Shown here: positions 51,995 through 62,757 of the stretch, one piece after another | How the letters are laid out: each line of letters begins with the position of its first letter | How positions within the stretch are numbered: the first letter of the stretch is position 1 | Assembly (NCBI GenBank): GCA_947492375.1 | Contig: CANLMI010000002.1 | Span: forward strand, 869,529-933,528 | Source of the DNA: an uncultured Kordiimonas sp. | GTDB lineage: Bacteria > Pseudomonadota > Alphaproteobacteria > Sphingomonadales > Kordiimonadaceae | Direction: 5' to 3' | DNA: 64,000 nt | The notes under the pieces: generated by a model | Told to the model about the DNA's origin: nothing | Databases searched by the model: none | Seen by the model: the letters and a program-made list of their open reading frames with translations, nothing else | Position numbers and translations under genes: made by a program

Positions 51995-52830
51995 TGCTTG
52001 GAATAGCGCTTGGCGATCCGCTCAACCGGTAACAAAATAAAAACGTCTGTTGTCCCAAACTGCGCGTCAACCACTGCCCCATCACCAATAAAGCAACCAA
52101 GACGCAGATACCCTTTGATCAACGGAGGAAGCGCGCGCCGAGCCTTACGCGCATCAACGTCATCAGCTGACATAGTATTCATATCAACCAACTGGTCTTC
52201 AAGGGCGCGTACTTTAAAATCATCCGCAACCAGATGATTGTGATAAAGATAAGCAAGCGCTTCTTCAAACTCTTCAGGGTTGACACCCTCAAAACTAGCG
52301 CAACCAAACATGTAGGCTATATTGTGTTCTTTTAGATACTCGGCAATACCCTTCCAGAGCATGTTAATGGTTGAATTAGCTCGGTAATTGGGATGAACAC
52401 AACTGCGTCCAAGTTCAAGCAATTGCCGACCTTCACCCATATGTTTTCTGAAACTATCGCTATTAAGCGGTGAGAGATCATATTCACCAGATGAATAAAA
52501 ACCACTATGTTGATCCGCGATCTCCTGTCGGAGTAATCTGTATGTACCTACAATGCGTTTACCCTTAGGAAGGTCATGATCAATCACAAGCAAATGATCA
52601 CAAACAGCGTCATAGGGGTCAATATCGCGTTTGGTCATGCGCATCCGCCAATCTGGCTTCGCTTCCATTTCATTATAGAAAATATCATAGCGTAGCTTTT
52701 GAGCCGCTTTTATTTCTTTGAAAGACCGAGCAAGACGAACCTCAAGACTACCTTGACGTACATAAGTTGGTGCACCTGCCATAGCCTGTGCCGCAGCCAC
52801 CTTCGGGCGAATAAGAGCATATTTTTTCAT
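51937..52830 (-). CDS. GNAT-family acyltransferase, OlsB-like
   Basis: 297 aa from the ATG at 52830 with a GGAGGG site. It has the acyl-ACP-dependent N-acyltransferase pattern of ornithine-lipid synthase OlsB and related N-acyl amino acid synthases: 'LRYDIFYNEMEAKPDWRMRMTKRDIDPYDAVCDHLLVID', 'GTYRLLRQE', 'LELGRSCVHPNYR', 'LWKGIAEYLKEHNIAYMFGCASFEG'. It probably makes 3-hydroxyacyl-ornithine or a similar lyso-lipid at the membrane; the partner OlsA acyltransferase is not in the window. Its 3' end overlaps the DUF938 gene. Confidence 0.88.
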   Translation of the reverse strand: MKKYALIRPKVAAAQAMAGAPTYVRQGSLEVRLARSFKEIKAAQKLRYDIFYNEMEAKPDWRMRMTKRDIDPYDAVCDHLLVIDHDLPKGKRIVGTYRLLRQEIADQHSGFYSSGEYDLSPLNSDSFRKHMGEGRQLLELGRSCVHPNYRANSTINMLWKGIAEYLKEHNIAYMFGCASFEGVNPEEFEEALAYLYHNHLVADDFKVRALEDQLVDMNTMSADDVDARKARRALPPLIKGYLRLGCFIGDGAVVDAQFGTTDVFILLPVERIAKRYSKHYDVGAQANDSDTVVAAVQ

Positions 52831-52933
52831 GTATTCCCTCCTAAACGCCCTCACTTATGCATTCAAGTGACAAACAGGTTATGAGCGCGTGATAGTCAGC
52901 TTTAACAGGCTTTTATTACAAATTCGCTTCTTT

Positions 52934-54244
52934 CTACTCTTTTTGAGCACGAATATCCAGCTTCCATAATATTCCGAGCAAAATCAGGCCCGGAATAGCT
53001 AACATGGTAGCATAAATAAAGAATTCAACCCAACCAATAGCTTCAGCTACAAACCCGCTCGGTGCACCAAGCAGTGTTCTGGCTTGATTTCCAAGAGATG
53101 ATAAAAGTGCAAATTGTGTCGCTGTAAAATTCACATTACACAAGTTGGCATAATAAGCGATAATAACTGTCGTCCCCAGACCAGTTGCAAAGTTTTCTGC
53201 ACCAATTGTAACTGCTAGTCGCCAATCCTCGGCTTCTCCCGCAGATAGCCAAGCAAACACAAGATTAGTAAGCATCATCAAAACACCTGTTAACAACAAG
53301 GCTTGATACATACCAATTTTCTTATAGAGCATTGCACCGATGCCAACACCCAACATCAATGAAATAAAGCCAACGGTTTTGTTGGCCCACGCAATATCTA
53401 TATTTGAGTATCCCATCTCGACAATAAGCGGCGATGTCATAATCGCAGTAACAGCATCGCCAGCTTTATATAAAAATATAAATAATAGTATCAGCCACCA
53501 GTTAGGGCGGCGAATAAATTCTTTAAAAGGCAAAACCACTGCTTCACGAAATTTTTCAATAAAAATAGAGGAAGTTTGTGATTGGCGTTCCTGCCTTAAA
53601 AAATCTGTTTCATCTTTAGCCTCAGGTTCTCCAATCAAAAGCGCCGCGATAGCACCAGGCAAGAGTAAGAACGTCAATGCCATAATGGCTATTGACCAAC
53701 CATAAAACTCTGCAAGTGCAAGAACACCAATATTTGCAATAAAGTTTGATGTGCGATAACCAAATACATAAGAAGCCGCACTATATCCTTGATCATCACC
53801 ATCAACTATTTCAATACGATAGGCATCAATAACAATATCCTGACTGGCAGATAAAAATGCGATAAAGGCAGCCAATACTGCAATTGCGTATAAATCTTTA
53901 TCCGGCGAAAGTTGGGCAATGAAAATCAACGCAATTGCCATAACCACTTGTATAAGCCATAACCAGCCACGACGTTGACCAAAATACCTTGTAATTGGCC
54001 CCAATGACAATCGGTCAATTGCCGGTGACCACAAGAATTTCCACGTATAAAATGTTGTAATTAGAGCAAATAAACCAACGTCACTCTTGCTGACATTATA
54101 CCGTGATAGCCAAATCCCTAAAAGCGCAATAACGAATGACAATGGAAATCCGCTCGACATCCCAAGACCAAATGTCGCGACAACTTTTGGATCACTGTAT
54201 TGCTTTAAACCGGACTGAAATTGTTGAATACTCAATCTCGTCAT
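52934..54244 (-). CDS. AmpG-like MFS permease
   Basis: 436 aa, about twelve membrane helices. 'GMSSGFPLSFVIALLGIWLSRYNVSKSDVGLFALI', 'YTWKFLWSPAIDRL', 'SASQDIVIDAYRIE' and 'YKAGDAVTAIMTSPLIVEMGYS' are AmpG-family markers; AmpG imports GlcNAc-anhydromuropeptides for cell-wall recycling. The ATG at 54244 overlaps the stop of the upstream thioesterase gene by one base (TGATG on the coding strand), so they are cotranscribed. The longer reading inside that gene is rejected. Confidence 0.92.
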   Translation of the reverse strand: MTRLSIQQFQSGLKQYSDPKVVATFGLGMSSGFPLSFVIALLGIWLSRYNVSKSDVGLFALITTFYTWKFLWSPAIDRLSLGPITRYFGQRRGWLWLIQVVMAIALIFIAQLSPDKDLYAIAVLAAFIAFLSASQDIVIDAYRIEIVDGDDQGYSAASYVFGYRTSNFIANIGVLALAEFYGWSIAIMALTFLLLPGAIAALLIGEPEAKDETDFLRQERQSQTSSIFIEKFREAVVLPFKEFIRRPNWWLILLFIFLYKAGDAVTAIMTSPLIVEMGYSNIDIAWANKTVGFISLMLGVGIGAMLYKKIGMYQALLLTGVLMMLTNLVFAWLSAGEAEDWRLAVTIGAENFATGLGTTVIIAYYANLCNVNFTATQFALLSSLGNQARTLLGAPSGFVAEAIGWVEFFIYATMLAIPGLILLGILWKLDIRAQKE

Positions 54245-54963
54245 CACACAGCAATCTGTTCTGGTTTCACCACAACCCATAGGGCGTTAGAAAAAGCAAC
54301 TAGGTTACAATTCTGATCATAAACGGCCGTACCACAAAACCGTTTACGACCACTTCCACCGGCATTCCAACCGAGAACAAATGCTTTACCACTGCATTTG
54401 AGGGTGCGGATAATTTTTGTGGTCATACGTGCGAGCAACGCAGGCTCGCCGTATGCACAAGCTGCGTAGCCAGGGCAATCAAGCGCCGACCAGATATAAA
54501 CCGGATCAACACAGCTCCTTGCGTCCGCCAGACTATTATGAAGTTCCCAGTCAGCACCGACATGCCCTTGATGCCCTCTGACAGGCCTGGCATGAATACA
54601 TAACCCATCGCCAATTTTCCTGGCGTCACCGCAAACAAAGCATGTATCGAAAGGAGTGAATTTTACGTTCTCAGGATGGTCATCAAACACACTATCATGT
54701 TCGATATTTGGCACAGTCACATCAAGTGAAGCCTCTTTACCTATACCATAAACCGTTTCCCCGCTGTGGAGGACAACATCACCATCTATTTTTGAGATGT
54801 TGAGCGGTGTGCCAAGCGGCGGCGGCAGTTTAAGCGAAACCTCGGCTGCACCATCGATATGCTGCCCAATTAGTCCGGATACATAGCCGCCGTTACCGCT
54901 TGTTGGGGGGCCATTAAAACGTTGATCAATGATAATATCTTCTAATTTTTCACCAATAGCCAT
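54244..54963 (-). CDS. Hotdog-fold thioesterase-like protein
   Basis: 239 aa from the ATG at 54963. N-terminal half: 'IDQRFNGPPTSGNGGYVSGLIGQHIDGAAEVSLKLPPPLGTPL', typical of a hotdog acyl-CoA thioesterase-like family; the second half repeats the fold ('DPVYIWSALDCPGYAACA', 'KAFVLGWNAGGSGRKRFCGTAVYDQ'). A 'CFVCGD' motif lies between the two. Substrate unknown. It is coupled to the AmpG-like gene downstream, an association I cannot explain. Confidence 0.72.
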   Translation of the reverse strand: MAIGEKLEDIIIDQRFNGPPTSGNGGYVSGLIGQHIDGAAEVSLKLPPPLGTPLNISKIDGDVVLHSGETVYGIGKEASLDVTVPNIEHDSVFDDHPENVKFTPFDTCFVCGDARKIGDGLCIHARPVRGHQGHVGADWELHNSLADARSCVDPVYIWSALDCPGYAACAYGEPALLARMTTKIIRTLKCSGKAFVLGWNAGGSGRKRFCGTAVYDQNCNLVAFSNALWVVVKPEQIAV

Positions 54964-55062
54964 GTTGATTATGTATCCTCTTTTTCCATACCCTACTGGC
55001 ACCAACAAAAGATTTGCAAGTAACTGCTTTCATAATGACGGAAATTATGGTCAAAAGACGCC

Positions 55063-56400
55063 ATGAAACCTGAAAATAAAAACAAACCTAAACCCAAGAT
55101 GGCAACAGGGATGGCTGCACGCGAAACAGCTGTTCGTGTCTTAATGGCCGTCACCCTTAAAAACAGACCTCTCGATCTCGCATTCGACGATATGGCGAGC
55201 GACGCCGGACTAGATAGCAGAGACCGCGCGTTTACCATGCATATTGTTATGCTTAGTTTAAGGCGTTATGGCAGCCTTAATTATTTAATGGAAAAGCTAC
55301 TTGAGCGTGGTTTGCCAAAAAACGCAACCTGGACCAAAGCTGCTATTATTATCGGTTTGGCGCAAATTCTCTTTATGCGGACTGCTGATTTTGCAAGCGC
55401 ACATCAAATGGTCGAACTAATAAAAAACCTGCCCGGGAAAGAAAGTGGCTTTAAAGGCCTGGTAAATGCAATTTTACGCCGGGCAGGACGTGAAAAAGAA
55501 ACGTTGTTACAGTCACTAGTTAATCAACCACTTATCGATATTCCAATCTGGCTCAGAAGTCGCTGGGTTACAGCTTACGGCGAAGAAATAACCAAGAAGC
55601 TTGCAATGGCACTCCAAAGCGAACCAATGCTAGACATCAGTCTACAAAATACAGCTATCCAATCAGAATATGCAGACAAGTTGGAAGCGCAAGTTTTACC
55701 AACCGGCGTTTTAAGGCGCTCATTCACAGACATCAAAGCCCTAGAAGGCTATGATAAAGGCGATTGGTGGATTCAGGACTTTTCAGCTTCGCTGCCAGCA
55801 AAACTCTTTCCTGATATAAAGGGAAAACATGTATTAGATATGTGCTCTGCCCCAGGCGGGAAAACACTCCAGCTAGCCAGCAAACAGGCCGATGTGACAG
55901 CCGTTGACAGATCACAAAATCGTCTAAAACGGCTTAAAGATAATTTAAGCAGAACCGGCCTTAACGCACAGGTTATTACAGCAGACGCAAGTAACTTTAC
56001 GCCAAGTAAGCCTGTTGATCATATCCTTGTGGATGCCCCTTGTAGTGCAACCGGAACATTTCGCCGCAACCCGGATGTTATGTTACACAAAACAGCATAT
56101 GACATTGAAAAGCTGACGAACCTTCAACAAAGAATACTTGAGCATGCTTTTACATTGTTACCGGTCGGAGGCACCTTGATTTACTGCGTATGCTCCATAG
56201 AACCAGATGAAGGCGTCAGTCAGATCACGCATTTCATCGATAAAACCCCCACGGCCGAGAGAGCGCCTGTCACCCCAGATGAGGTTGGCAATATTGAGGA
56301 AATCATAACATCGGAAGGTGATGTTTTATGCTTACCTCATTATCTGACAGACCAGGGTGGGATGGATGGGTTTTATATTTCGCGCTTAATCAAGAAATAA
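55063..56400 (+). CDS. rsmB: 16S rRNA m5C967-type methyltransferase RsmB family
   Basis: 445 aa. An N-terminal NusB-like RNA-binding domain (about 15-145, 'AARETAVRVLMAVTLKNRPLDLAFD') precedes a Rossmann methyltransferase with SAM site 'LDMCSAPGGKTLQLASK', catalytic motif IV 'VDAPCSATGTFRRNPD' and motif VI 'LIYCVCSIEPDEG', the Cys pair of RNA m5C enzymes. It modifies the small-subunit rRNA. It heads the rpe-heparinase-purH group common in alphaproteobacteria, 70 bases ahead of rpe. Confidence 0.92.
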   Translation: MKPENKNKPKPKMATGMAARETAVRVLMAVTLKNRPLDLAFDDMASDAGLDSRDRAFTMHIVMLSLRRYGSLNYLMEKLLERGLPKNATWTKAAIIIGLAQILFMRTADFASAHQMVELIKNLPGKESGFKGLVNAILRRAGREKETLLQSLVNQPLIDIPIWLRSRWVTAYGEEITKKLAMALQSEPMLDISLQNTAIQSEYADKLEAQVLPTGVLRRSFTDIKALEGYDKGDWWIQDFSASLPAKLFPDIKGKHVLDMCSAPGGKTLQLASKQADVTAVDRSQNRLKRLKDNLSRTGLNAQVITADASNFTPSKPVDHILVDAPCSATGTFRRNPDVMLHKTAYDIEKLTNLQQRILEHAFTLLPVGGTLIYCVCSIEPDEGVSQITHFIDKTPTAERAPVTPDEVGNIEEIITSEGDVLCLPHYLTDQGGMDGFYISRLIKK

Positions 56401-56470
56401 TAGCAAATTTTTCGCAAATCACCTTACTCTGATACTTGAAGCGAATCGAGCAAACTGTTAAGAAAATAAA

Positions 56471-57136
56471 ATGCAAAACACTATCAAAATCGCACCTTCT
56501 ATTCTTTCGGCAGATTTTGCCCGATTAGGTGAAGAAATTAAGGCAATAGATACTGCCGGCGCTGACTATATCCATATTGATGTTATGGACGGCCATTATG
56601 TGCCTAACATCACAATCGGCCCGGATGTTGTGAAAGCCATAAGGCCTTATACTGATAAACCTTTCGATGTGCATCTAATGGTGGCGCCCGTTGATCCTTA
56701 TATCGAAGCTTTTGCTGATGCAGGCGCGGATATTATTACTATACACGAGGAAGCAGGGCATCACACACACCGAACAATTCAAGCAATCAAAGCGACAGGT
56801 AAAAAAGCAGGGATTTCACTAAACCCTTCAACTCCTGAAAGTGTTCTGGAGTATTTATATGAAGAGCTTGATCTAATTTTGGTGATGTCCGTTAATCCAG
56901 GCTTTGGCGGTCAGTCTTTTATATCAAGCCAGCTCCGTAAACTAGAAGCTATTCGCAAAAGAATTGACACCCTCGGCCTTAAAACCGAACTGGAAGTAGA
57001 CGGCGGTGTTAACTTTGCCACTGCCCCACAAGTTATAAACGCCGGAGCCACCGTACTTGTAGCCGGCAGCGCGACTTTTAAAGGCGGTGCAAATGCATAT
57101 GCCACTAACATCAAAACCCTAAGAGGCAATGAATAA
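56471..57136 (+). CDS. rpe: Ribulose-phosphate 3-epimerase
   Basis: 221 aa TIM barrel interconverting ribulose-5-phosphate and xylulose-5-phosphate in the pentose phosphate pathway. Signature stretches are '[17 protein letters not shown]', '[22 protein letters not shown]', '[17 protein letters not shown]', '[14 protein letters not shown]' and 'EVDGGVN'; metal-binding His and Asp residues are in place. The stop overlaps the start of the heparinase-like gene by 8 bases. Confidence 0.97.
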   Translation: MQNTIKIAPSILSADFARLGEEIKAIDTAGADYIHIDVMDGHYVPNITIGPDVVKAIRPYTDKPFDVHLMVAPVDPYIEAFADAGADIITIHEEAGHHTHRTIQAIKATGKKAGISLNPSTPESVLEYLYEELDLILVMSVNPGFGGQSFISSQLRKLEAIRKRIDTLGLKTELEVDGGVNFATAPQVINAGATVLVAGSATFKGGANAYATNIKTLRGNE

Positions 57137-58910
57137 ATCTCAGCAACCTCGAAAAGCAGACCAAACCATGACCGCAGCCTATAATGAAATATCTGTTGCT
57201 CCGCAAAACAGCCCCGCTCAATCCAAGACGATAAAACGTGCTGAAAGCAAATCATCGTCAAACGGAATTACTGCTGCTGGTCGTATGGTCCGTGAATGGG
57301 GGTATGGTAGTGATTTTTACAAGCATCGGTTAACAGGTAGGCACCCCGTACAATTACTTGCCAGTCCAGATGACCCAGCACCAGGAAATTCAACTTTAGG
57401 ATCAGCACTCTTAGGCGGTGATATGCTGTTTGGCAGTGAAAGCATTTCCATCAATGAACGCTTTTGGACACGCCTGGATGAGAAAAATCATAGTTTTTTT
57501 TCTTATGGTCATCGATTTCATTGGCTGCAAGACCTTGGCCAAGTTACAGATCAACCACAGGCTAGGGAAACGGCTGAGTTCCTAACACGCTTATGGCTTA
57601 ATATGTATGGTAATAATTGGCGCAGCGATGTTTGGAATGCTGAAATTCTGGCCAAACGACTTATAAACTGGTTAGCCCACGCACCGCTTATATTATCATC
57701 AAGTGACTTGGTATATCGTTCTACGGTGTTGCTATCGATGGCAAAACAGGCGCGGCATTTACTGCGTGTGCATATTGACACCGACGCAGGGCTTGCTCAA
57801 ATCTACACGACATCGGCCTTAACGCTGTCAGGATTATTACTTCCGGGTGGAGCAAACTGGTATTTACGCGGCATCAAGGGACTTGAAAATATTGTTCAAG
57901 ACTTCATTTTGCCTGATGGTGGACCTGCGAGCAGAAATCCAGCGGATGCCATTCGCTCCATGCAGGTTTTAATTCTCATTCGAAATGCGCACCATGACGT
58001 AAAGAAAGAACAGCCAGTGTGGTTACAACCAGCAATAGACCGCATGGGCCCTTTCATTAAAGCTATGCGGCATGGCAATGGTAATCTTGCACACTTCTCC
58101 GGTGCCTCTGCGGAAGGGGGCCATGGAACCGATGCTGTGCTTGCCGCTAGCGAAGCAAAAGGCAGAGCATTAGAAAGCGCACCCCATACCGGATATCAAA
58201 GTTTAAAAGCCGGCAATGGTCACACTATTGTTGATGTTGGCCCCCCACCTGCACAAAACATATCAAAACATGCGCATGCCAGTACAGGTGCCTTTGAATT
58301 TTCCAGTGGGAATGAACATATCATCGTTAATATGGGGAGTGCCGCACCCCATGGGCCGATACCCGAATTAACACACATGTGCCGAACAACCGCAGCACAC
58401 TCAACCCTTATTATTGCTGATAGAAACTCCACCAAAATCAATGATGATGGATCATTGGGTAAAGGTGTTACAGAAACAACATTCCGACGTGATCATGTCG
58501 ATGGGTCTGTTAAACTGAATGTTCAACATGATGGGTATTTAAGCCGCTTTGGTGTGATACACGAACGCATCATAACACTTCGTCATGATGGCCTCAAAGT
58601 TTCAGGTATTGATTGTCTGGACGGGGTTGATAAACGTCGTTTGAATGGGGCTGAGGCGCTAATACGGTTTCACATTCACCCGTTAGTTACGCCTGCTTCA
58701 ACACCAGACGGTCGCATTACACTTGAAACTCAGAGCGGAAAACTTTGGATTTTCGATGTTATCGGCGGCACTTCACGCCTGGAAGACAGCCTGTATATAC
58801 CAAGACCAGATGAAATCAGCGCCACTAAGCAAATAGTAATTCGCATTTCGCCATCTGATGAGGCTGCATTGTCTTGCAAATGGTTTCTGGAACGCATAAA
58901 CACTCGCTAA
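57129..58910 (+). CDS. Heparinase II/III-family protein
   Basis: 593 aa. N-terminal alpha/alpha-toroid region (about 80-330, '[31 protein letters not shown]', '[19 protein letters not shown]', '[26 protein letters not shown]') and a C-terminal beta-sandwich of the heparinase II/III type ('[29 protein letters not shown]', '[14 protein letters not shown]', 'VIHERIITL'). It is a conserved neighbour of rpe and purH in alphaproteobacteria and likely acts on a polysaccharide, possibly of the envelope; no signal peptide is visible, so whether it is exported is unclear. It overlaps rpe by 8 bases. Confidence 0.88.
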   Translation: MNKSQQPRKADQTMTAAYNEISVAPQNSPAQSKTIKRAESKSSSNGITAAGRMVREWGYGSDFYKHRLTGRHPVQLLASPDDPAPGNSTLGSALLGGDMLFGSESISINERFWTRLDEKNHSFFSYGHRFHWLQDLGQVTDQPQARETAEFLTRLWLNMYGNNWRSDVWNAEILAKRLINWLAHAPLILSSSDLVYRSTVLLSMAKQARHLLRVHIDTDAGLAQIYTTSALTLSGLLLPGGANWYLRGIKGLENIVQDFILPDGGPASRNPADAIRSMQVLILIRNAHHDVKKEQPVWLQPAIDRMGPFIKAMRHGNGNLAHFSGASAEGGHGTDAVLAASEAKGRALESAPHTGYQSLKAGNGHTIVDVGPPPAQNISKHAHASTGAFEFSSGNEHIIVNMGSAAPHGPIPELTHMCRTTAAHSTLIIADRNSTKINDDGSLGKGVTETTFRRDHVDGSVKLNVQHDGYLSRFGVIHERIITLRHDGLKVSGIDCLDGVDKRRLNGAEALIRFHIHPLVTPASTPDGRITLETQSGKLWIFDVIGGTSRLEDSLYIPRPDEISATKQIVIRISPSDEAALSCKWFLERINTR

Positions 58911-58959
58911 CTAATACACTTATATTTTGTCACCACCGCATCAAGGCAAGGATCTCACT

Positions 58960-60543
58960 GTGACTGATATCGTACCTATTAAGCGTGCCCTTCTTTCTGT
59001 ATCTGATAAAACTGACCTTATCGACTTAGCCAAAGCCCTCGAAAATGCCAACGTTGAAATTCTTTCAACTGGCGGATCAGCAAAAACAATCAGGGACGCA
59101 GGCATTGCTGTAACCGAAGTTGCAGACTACACAGGCTTTCCGGAAATGATGGATGGACGTGTAAAAACATTACATCCCAAAATTCATGGTGGATTGCTTG
59201 CTTTGCGTGACAATGAAAACCACACAGGTTCAATGACTGAGCATTCCATTGGCCCAATAGACCTTGTTGCGATCAACCTTTATCCATTTGAAGCAACTGT
59301 TGCATCAGGTGCAGATTTTGATACCTGTATTGAAAATATCGATATTGGCGGCCCGGCTATGGTACGTTCAGCCGCCAAAAACCACCGGTTTGTTACCATC
59401 ATAACCGACCCAACTGATTACACTGCCATCATTGTCGACATAAGAGAAAATGGCGGTACATCACTGGAAACAAGAAAAAAATTAGCGGCTAAAGCCTACA
59501 GTCGCACCGCATCATATGATGCGGCTATTTCAGCGTGGTTTGCTAATCAAACAGGTAATGTTTATCCTGATCAACTCACATATGCAGGGCATAAAATACA
59601 AGAATGCCGTTACGGTGAAAACCCACATCAAAGTGCTGCATTTTATAAAAACTCAGAAAACAGGCCAGGCATTGCAACAGCAAAACAACATCAAGGAAAA
59701 GAGCTTTCTTATAATAATCTGAATGATACTGATGCCGCTTTCGAGCTAGTCAGTGAATTTGACCCGCAAACACCTACAGTAGCTATCATCAAGCATGCAA
59801 ACCCATGCGGTGTCGCAACGGGTAATTCACTACCAGAAGCCTATGAGAAAGCGCTTAAATGTGATCCAGTTTCTGCGTTTGGCGGCATCGTTGCACTTAA
59901 TCAAAAGTTAGACGCCGCCACTGCAAAAGAAATTATCAAAGTATTTACAGAGGTTATTATCGCACCTGATGCAAGCGATGACGCAAAAGAAATTATCGCA
60001 GCCAAGAAGAACCTTCGCCTTCTAACCACAGGCGGCCTTGCTGACCCGATGCAAGCAGCCAAAATGATAAAGTCTATTGCCGGTGGTTATCTGGTGCAAA
60101 ACCGCGATATTGGTAATGTCACACTGAATGATTTAACAGTTGTCACCAAACGGCAACCAACCGAAGTAGAACTTTCCGATATGTTATTTGCCTTTAAGGT
60201 TGGAAAGCATGTGAAATCAAATGCCATTGTATATGTACGTGATGGTATGACTGTTGGAATTGGCGCGGGCCAGATGAACCGCAGAGATAGTTCACGAATT
60301 GCCGCAATCAGAGCTGGTGAAGCTGCGGAAATGGCAGGGGACACCATAAGCCTTGCAAAAGGGTCTGTTGTGGCATCAGATGCATTCTTTCCCTTCGCTG
60401 ATGGCTTGCTTGCTGCTGCTGAGGCCGGAGCAACCGCAGTAATACAGCCAGGTGGTTCAATGAGAGATCAGGAAGTGATTGACGCCGCTAATGAGGCTGG
60501 ACTTGCAATGGTCTTTACAGGCATGCGGCACTTCAAACACTAA
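58960..60543 (+). CDS. purH: Bifunctional AICAR formyltransferase / IMP cyclohydrolase
   Basis: 527 aa from the GTG at 58960, which follows an AAGGAT site; a TTG eleven codons earlier is unlikely. The N-terminal cyclohydrolase domain has '[41 protein letters not shown]' and '[23 protein letters not shown]'; the formyltransferase domain has 'LRYGENPHQ'-type '[14 protein letters not shown]', '[12 protein letters not shown]' with the catalytic Lys-His, and '[18 protein letters not shown]'. It performs the last two steps of de novo IMP synthesis. Confidence 0.97.
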   Translation: MTDIVPIKRALLSVSDKTDLIDLAKALENANVEILSTGGSAKTIRDAGIAVTEVADYTGFPEMMDGRVKTLHPKIHGGLLALRDNENHTGSMTEHSIGPIDLVAINLYPFEATVASGADFDTCIENIDIGGPAMVRSAAKNHRFVTIITDPTDYTAIIVDIRENGGTSLETRKKLAAKAYSRTASYDAAISAWFANQTGNVYPDQLTYAGHKIQECRYGENPHQSAAFYKNSENRPGIATAKQHQGKELSYNNLNDTDAAFELVSEFDPQTPTVAIIKHANPCGVATGNSLPEAYEKALKCDPVSAFGGIVALNQKLDAATAKEIIKVFTEVIIAPDASDDAKEIIAAKKNLRLLTTGGLADPMQAAKMIKSIAGGYLVQNRDIGNVTLNDLTVVTKRQPTEVELSDMLFAFKVGKHVKSNAIVYVRDGMTVGIGAGQMNRRDSSRIAAIRAGEAAEMAGDTISLAKGSVVASDAFFPFADGLLAAAEAGATAVIQPGGSMRDQEVIDAANEAGLAMVFTGMRHFKH

Positions 60544-60551
60544 ACGCCCCC

Positions 60552-60588
60552 TAAGGGAAGTTTTAAGCGAACGACATAACTTCCCTTA
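60552..60588. terminator. Hairpin between convergent purH and HIT genes
   Basis: Perfect 11-bp inverted repeat TAAGGGAAGTT / AACTTCCCTTA with a 15-base loop, just past the purH stop and including the 3' end of the HIT gene. It lacks a long T-run, so termination strength is uncertain. Confidence 0.5.
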
Positions 60589-60976
60589 AAGCCCGGACCC
60601 TATTATCAAGCTCTCTTTCTTTGTAAGGTAAAGGGTCAACCGCACCCCATACTGGGTTTGGCCAGGCTATATCATCCGAATAACGGGCAATAACGTGCAC
60701 ATGCAATTGTGGAACCATGTTACCCAGGGCAGCTATATTCATTTTATCCGCCTTGAATAATAACTGCATTTTCTCGCCAACATATGCCATTTCTTTTATC
60801 AACAACTGCTGATCATCGTAAGATAACTGATATATTTCCTGGATATCATTAACCTTGGGAACCATTATAGCCCACGGATAGTTAGCATCATGCATCAAAA
60901 GAATTTGGCATAACACTAAATCACCAAGAATTTCGCAATCCGCTGCGAGTCTGGCATGTAATTCAAAAGCTGACAT
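60563..60976 (-). CDS. HIT-domain protein
   Basis: 137 aa from the ATG at 60976. 'LHARLAADCEILGDLVLCQILLMHDANYPWAIMVPKV' and 'NMVPQLHVHVIARYSDDIAWPNPVWG' place it in the alphaproteobacterial branch of HIT nucleotide-binding proteins. The His triad is partial (HVHV, the outer His replaced by Gln in 'PQLH'), as is usual in this branch. Likely a nucleotide phosphate hydrolase or transferase; substrate unknown. Convergent with purH. Confidence 0.85.
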   Translation of the reverse strand: MSAFELHARLAADCEILGDLVLCQILLMHDANYPWAIMVPKVNDIQEIYQLSYDDQQLLIKEMAYVGEKMQLLFKADKMNIAALGNMVPQLHVHVIARYSDDIAWPNPVWGAVDPLPYKERELDNRVRALREVMSFA

Positions 60977-61062
60977 TGCATTTCCATTGTAAGGTTTTCT
61001 TGAAACACGCAACTGAATTCATATCTATATAATGTAACAAAAAATCATGCGAGGAAAATAGA

Positions 61063-61449
61063 ATGTCACGAAATACTGTCCCTTTTAAAATTACTGATAG
61101 CTATGAAGGGTTTGCTGAAAGTATCGGTTTGATGATTATCAAACGTGATGAAATCCGCCTGGACTTTGAAACACAAGATGCTCTTTTAGGCATGTTCAAA
61201 TCAGGCGTCAAAAGCATCACTATCCCTTTTGATACGATCGATGAGATTGGCTTCAAAAAAAGTATCTGGGGCAACAAAATTGAACTCCGCCTTAACCGAC
61301 TTGATCTCATCCGCACCATTCCTGGCCAAAACAGTGCAGAGATCACATTGTCAATTGCACGTAAGCATATTGATTTAGCGGGAGAAGCAATTCGCTCAGT
61401 TCAATTACGAATAGCCGAAACTGAATATGACGAAGCCTTACGCGCATGA
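61063..61449 (+). CDS. Hypothetical protein with PH-like domain
   Basis: 128 aa, not assigned to a named family. Alternating strands ('GLMIIKRDEIRLDFETQDALLGMFKSGVKSITIPFDTIDEIGFKKSIWGNKIELRL') followed by a C-terminal helix ('ARKHIDLAGEAIRSVQLRIAE') resemble the PH-like fold of small bacterial domains. No signal peptide. A GAGG site precedes the ATG. Divergent from the HIT gene and convergent on the TRAP transporter operon; no functional link is evident. Confidence 0.65.
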   Translation: MSRNTVPFKITDSYEGFAESIGLMIIKRDEIRLDFETQDALLGMFKSGVKSITIPFDTIDEIGFKKSIWGNKIELRLNRLDLIRTIPGQNSAEITLSIARKHIDLAGEAIRSVQLRIAETEYDEALRA

Positions 61450-61464
61450 CGGCGAATATGCTTA

Positions 61465-62757
61465 TTACCCAATAGGAGCCAAGATAATTTCTGGCAATAA
61501 GGTAATTAAAACAACCATTGCTGCAAGAATTAAAAAGAAAGGCAAACTTGCTTTTGCAATCTTGGCTATTGGTTCACCCGTAAGTCCCTGAACAACAAAT
61601 AGATTGAAACCTATTGGCGGCGTAATCTGCGACATTTCAACCACAATTACTAAAAAGATACCAAACCAAACGGGATCAAACCCTGCCCCTGTGACTAAAG
61701 GTAAGGCAATTGGAAGTGTCATGACAATTATCGACAAGCCATCGAGAAACATGCCCAAAACCACGTAGAAGAGTAATAAAAAGAGGATTAATAGAAACGG
61801 CGATAGATCAAGCGATGCGATACCGGCAGCAATAGCCTGTGGTATTGTAAATATAGCCATTGCTTTTGAAAGGAAAAACGCTCCCGCAATAATCAACCCA
61901 ATCATTGCCGAGGTTTTAACTGTGCCCATGAACGCATCTATAACCGAGGATACATTTAAACTTTTCTGAGCAAACGCAATTATAAAACTACCTAGCACAC
62001 CAACAGTCGCAGCTTCACTTGGCCCAACTAACCCTGTATACATAGAACCAATAACTGCTAGAATTAACCCAAACACAGGCAATAGCCTTAGCGCTGATAC
62101 CAGAATAGGTACATTTTCGCTCTCACTATCGTTTGGAACAACTTTAGGGCCAAGCGCAGGGTTCAAAGATAACCGGACCGCAATATAAAGAATATATGCA
62201 CCTGCAAGCATGACACCTGGAATAACACCAGCTATAAAAAGATCGAGAATTGAAGTATTAGACAAAACACCATATATGATTAGTATCAAGCTAGGCGGAA
62301 TTAAAAAACCAAGCGTTCCTGCACCACACAACGAACCAATCGACAAATTACGATCATACCCTCGCGCATCCAATTCATTTAACGTGATCCTGCCCACAGT
62401 TGCTGTAGTTGCGACCGAAGACCCTGAAACAGCCGCAAACATCGTACACCCAATAATATTAATATGTAATAGTTGGCCAGGGATTGGCCGCATAAAACGA
62501 GCGAGGGCTGTTACCATGTCACTTGCAACGCGTGTGCGAAACAAAATCTCACCCATCAAAATGAAAAGCGGCAGAGCAGCCAACTCAGGCGAATTAAGAC
62601 CTCGCCAAATATCACCTGCCAGAAATGTAGCGACATCAATATCTCTAAACACCAATAGTGTACCAGTGCCTACAGCCATCAACGCCAAGCCAATCCAAAC
62701 GCCAACGCCCAGCATCACACAAAGGAGAAAAACGCCGCTGACAACCACCCCAATCAT
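61465..62757 (-). CDS. dctM: TRAP transporter large permease DctM
   Basis: 430 aa, about twelve to fourteen membrane helices. 'LAALPLFILMGEILFRTRVASDMVTALARF', 'GQLLHINIIGCTMFAAVSGSSVATTATVG', 'GTLGFLIPPSLILIIYGVLSNTSI', 'ITPPIGFNLFVVQG' are DctM/TRAP signatures. It couples solute uptake to sodium or proton gradients. It overlaps dctQ by ATGA. The solute (C4-dicarboxylate, sugar acid, ectoine and others are all possible) cannot be told from this subunit. Confidence 0.96.
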   Translation of the reverse strand: MIGVVVSGVFLLCVMLGVGVWIGLALMAVGTGTLLVFRDIDVATFLAGDIWRGLNSPELAALPLFILMGEILFRTRVASDMVTALARFMRPIPGQLLHINIIGCTMFAAVSGSSVATTATVGRITLNELDARGYDRNLSIGSLCGAGTLGFLIPPSLILIIYGVLSNTSILDLFIAGVIPGVMLAGAYILYIAVRLSLNPALGPKVVPNDSESENVPILVSALRLLPVFGLILAVIGSMYTGLVGPSEAATVGVLGSFIIAFAQKSLNVSSVIDAFMGTVKTSAMIGLIIAGAFFLSKAMAIFTIPQAIAAGIASLDLSPFLLILFLLLFYVVLGMFLDGLSIIVMTLPIALPLVTGAGFDPVWFGIFLVIVVEMSQITPPIGFNLFVVQGLTGEPIAKIAKASLPFFLILAAMVVLITLLPEIILAPIG

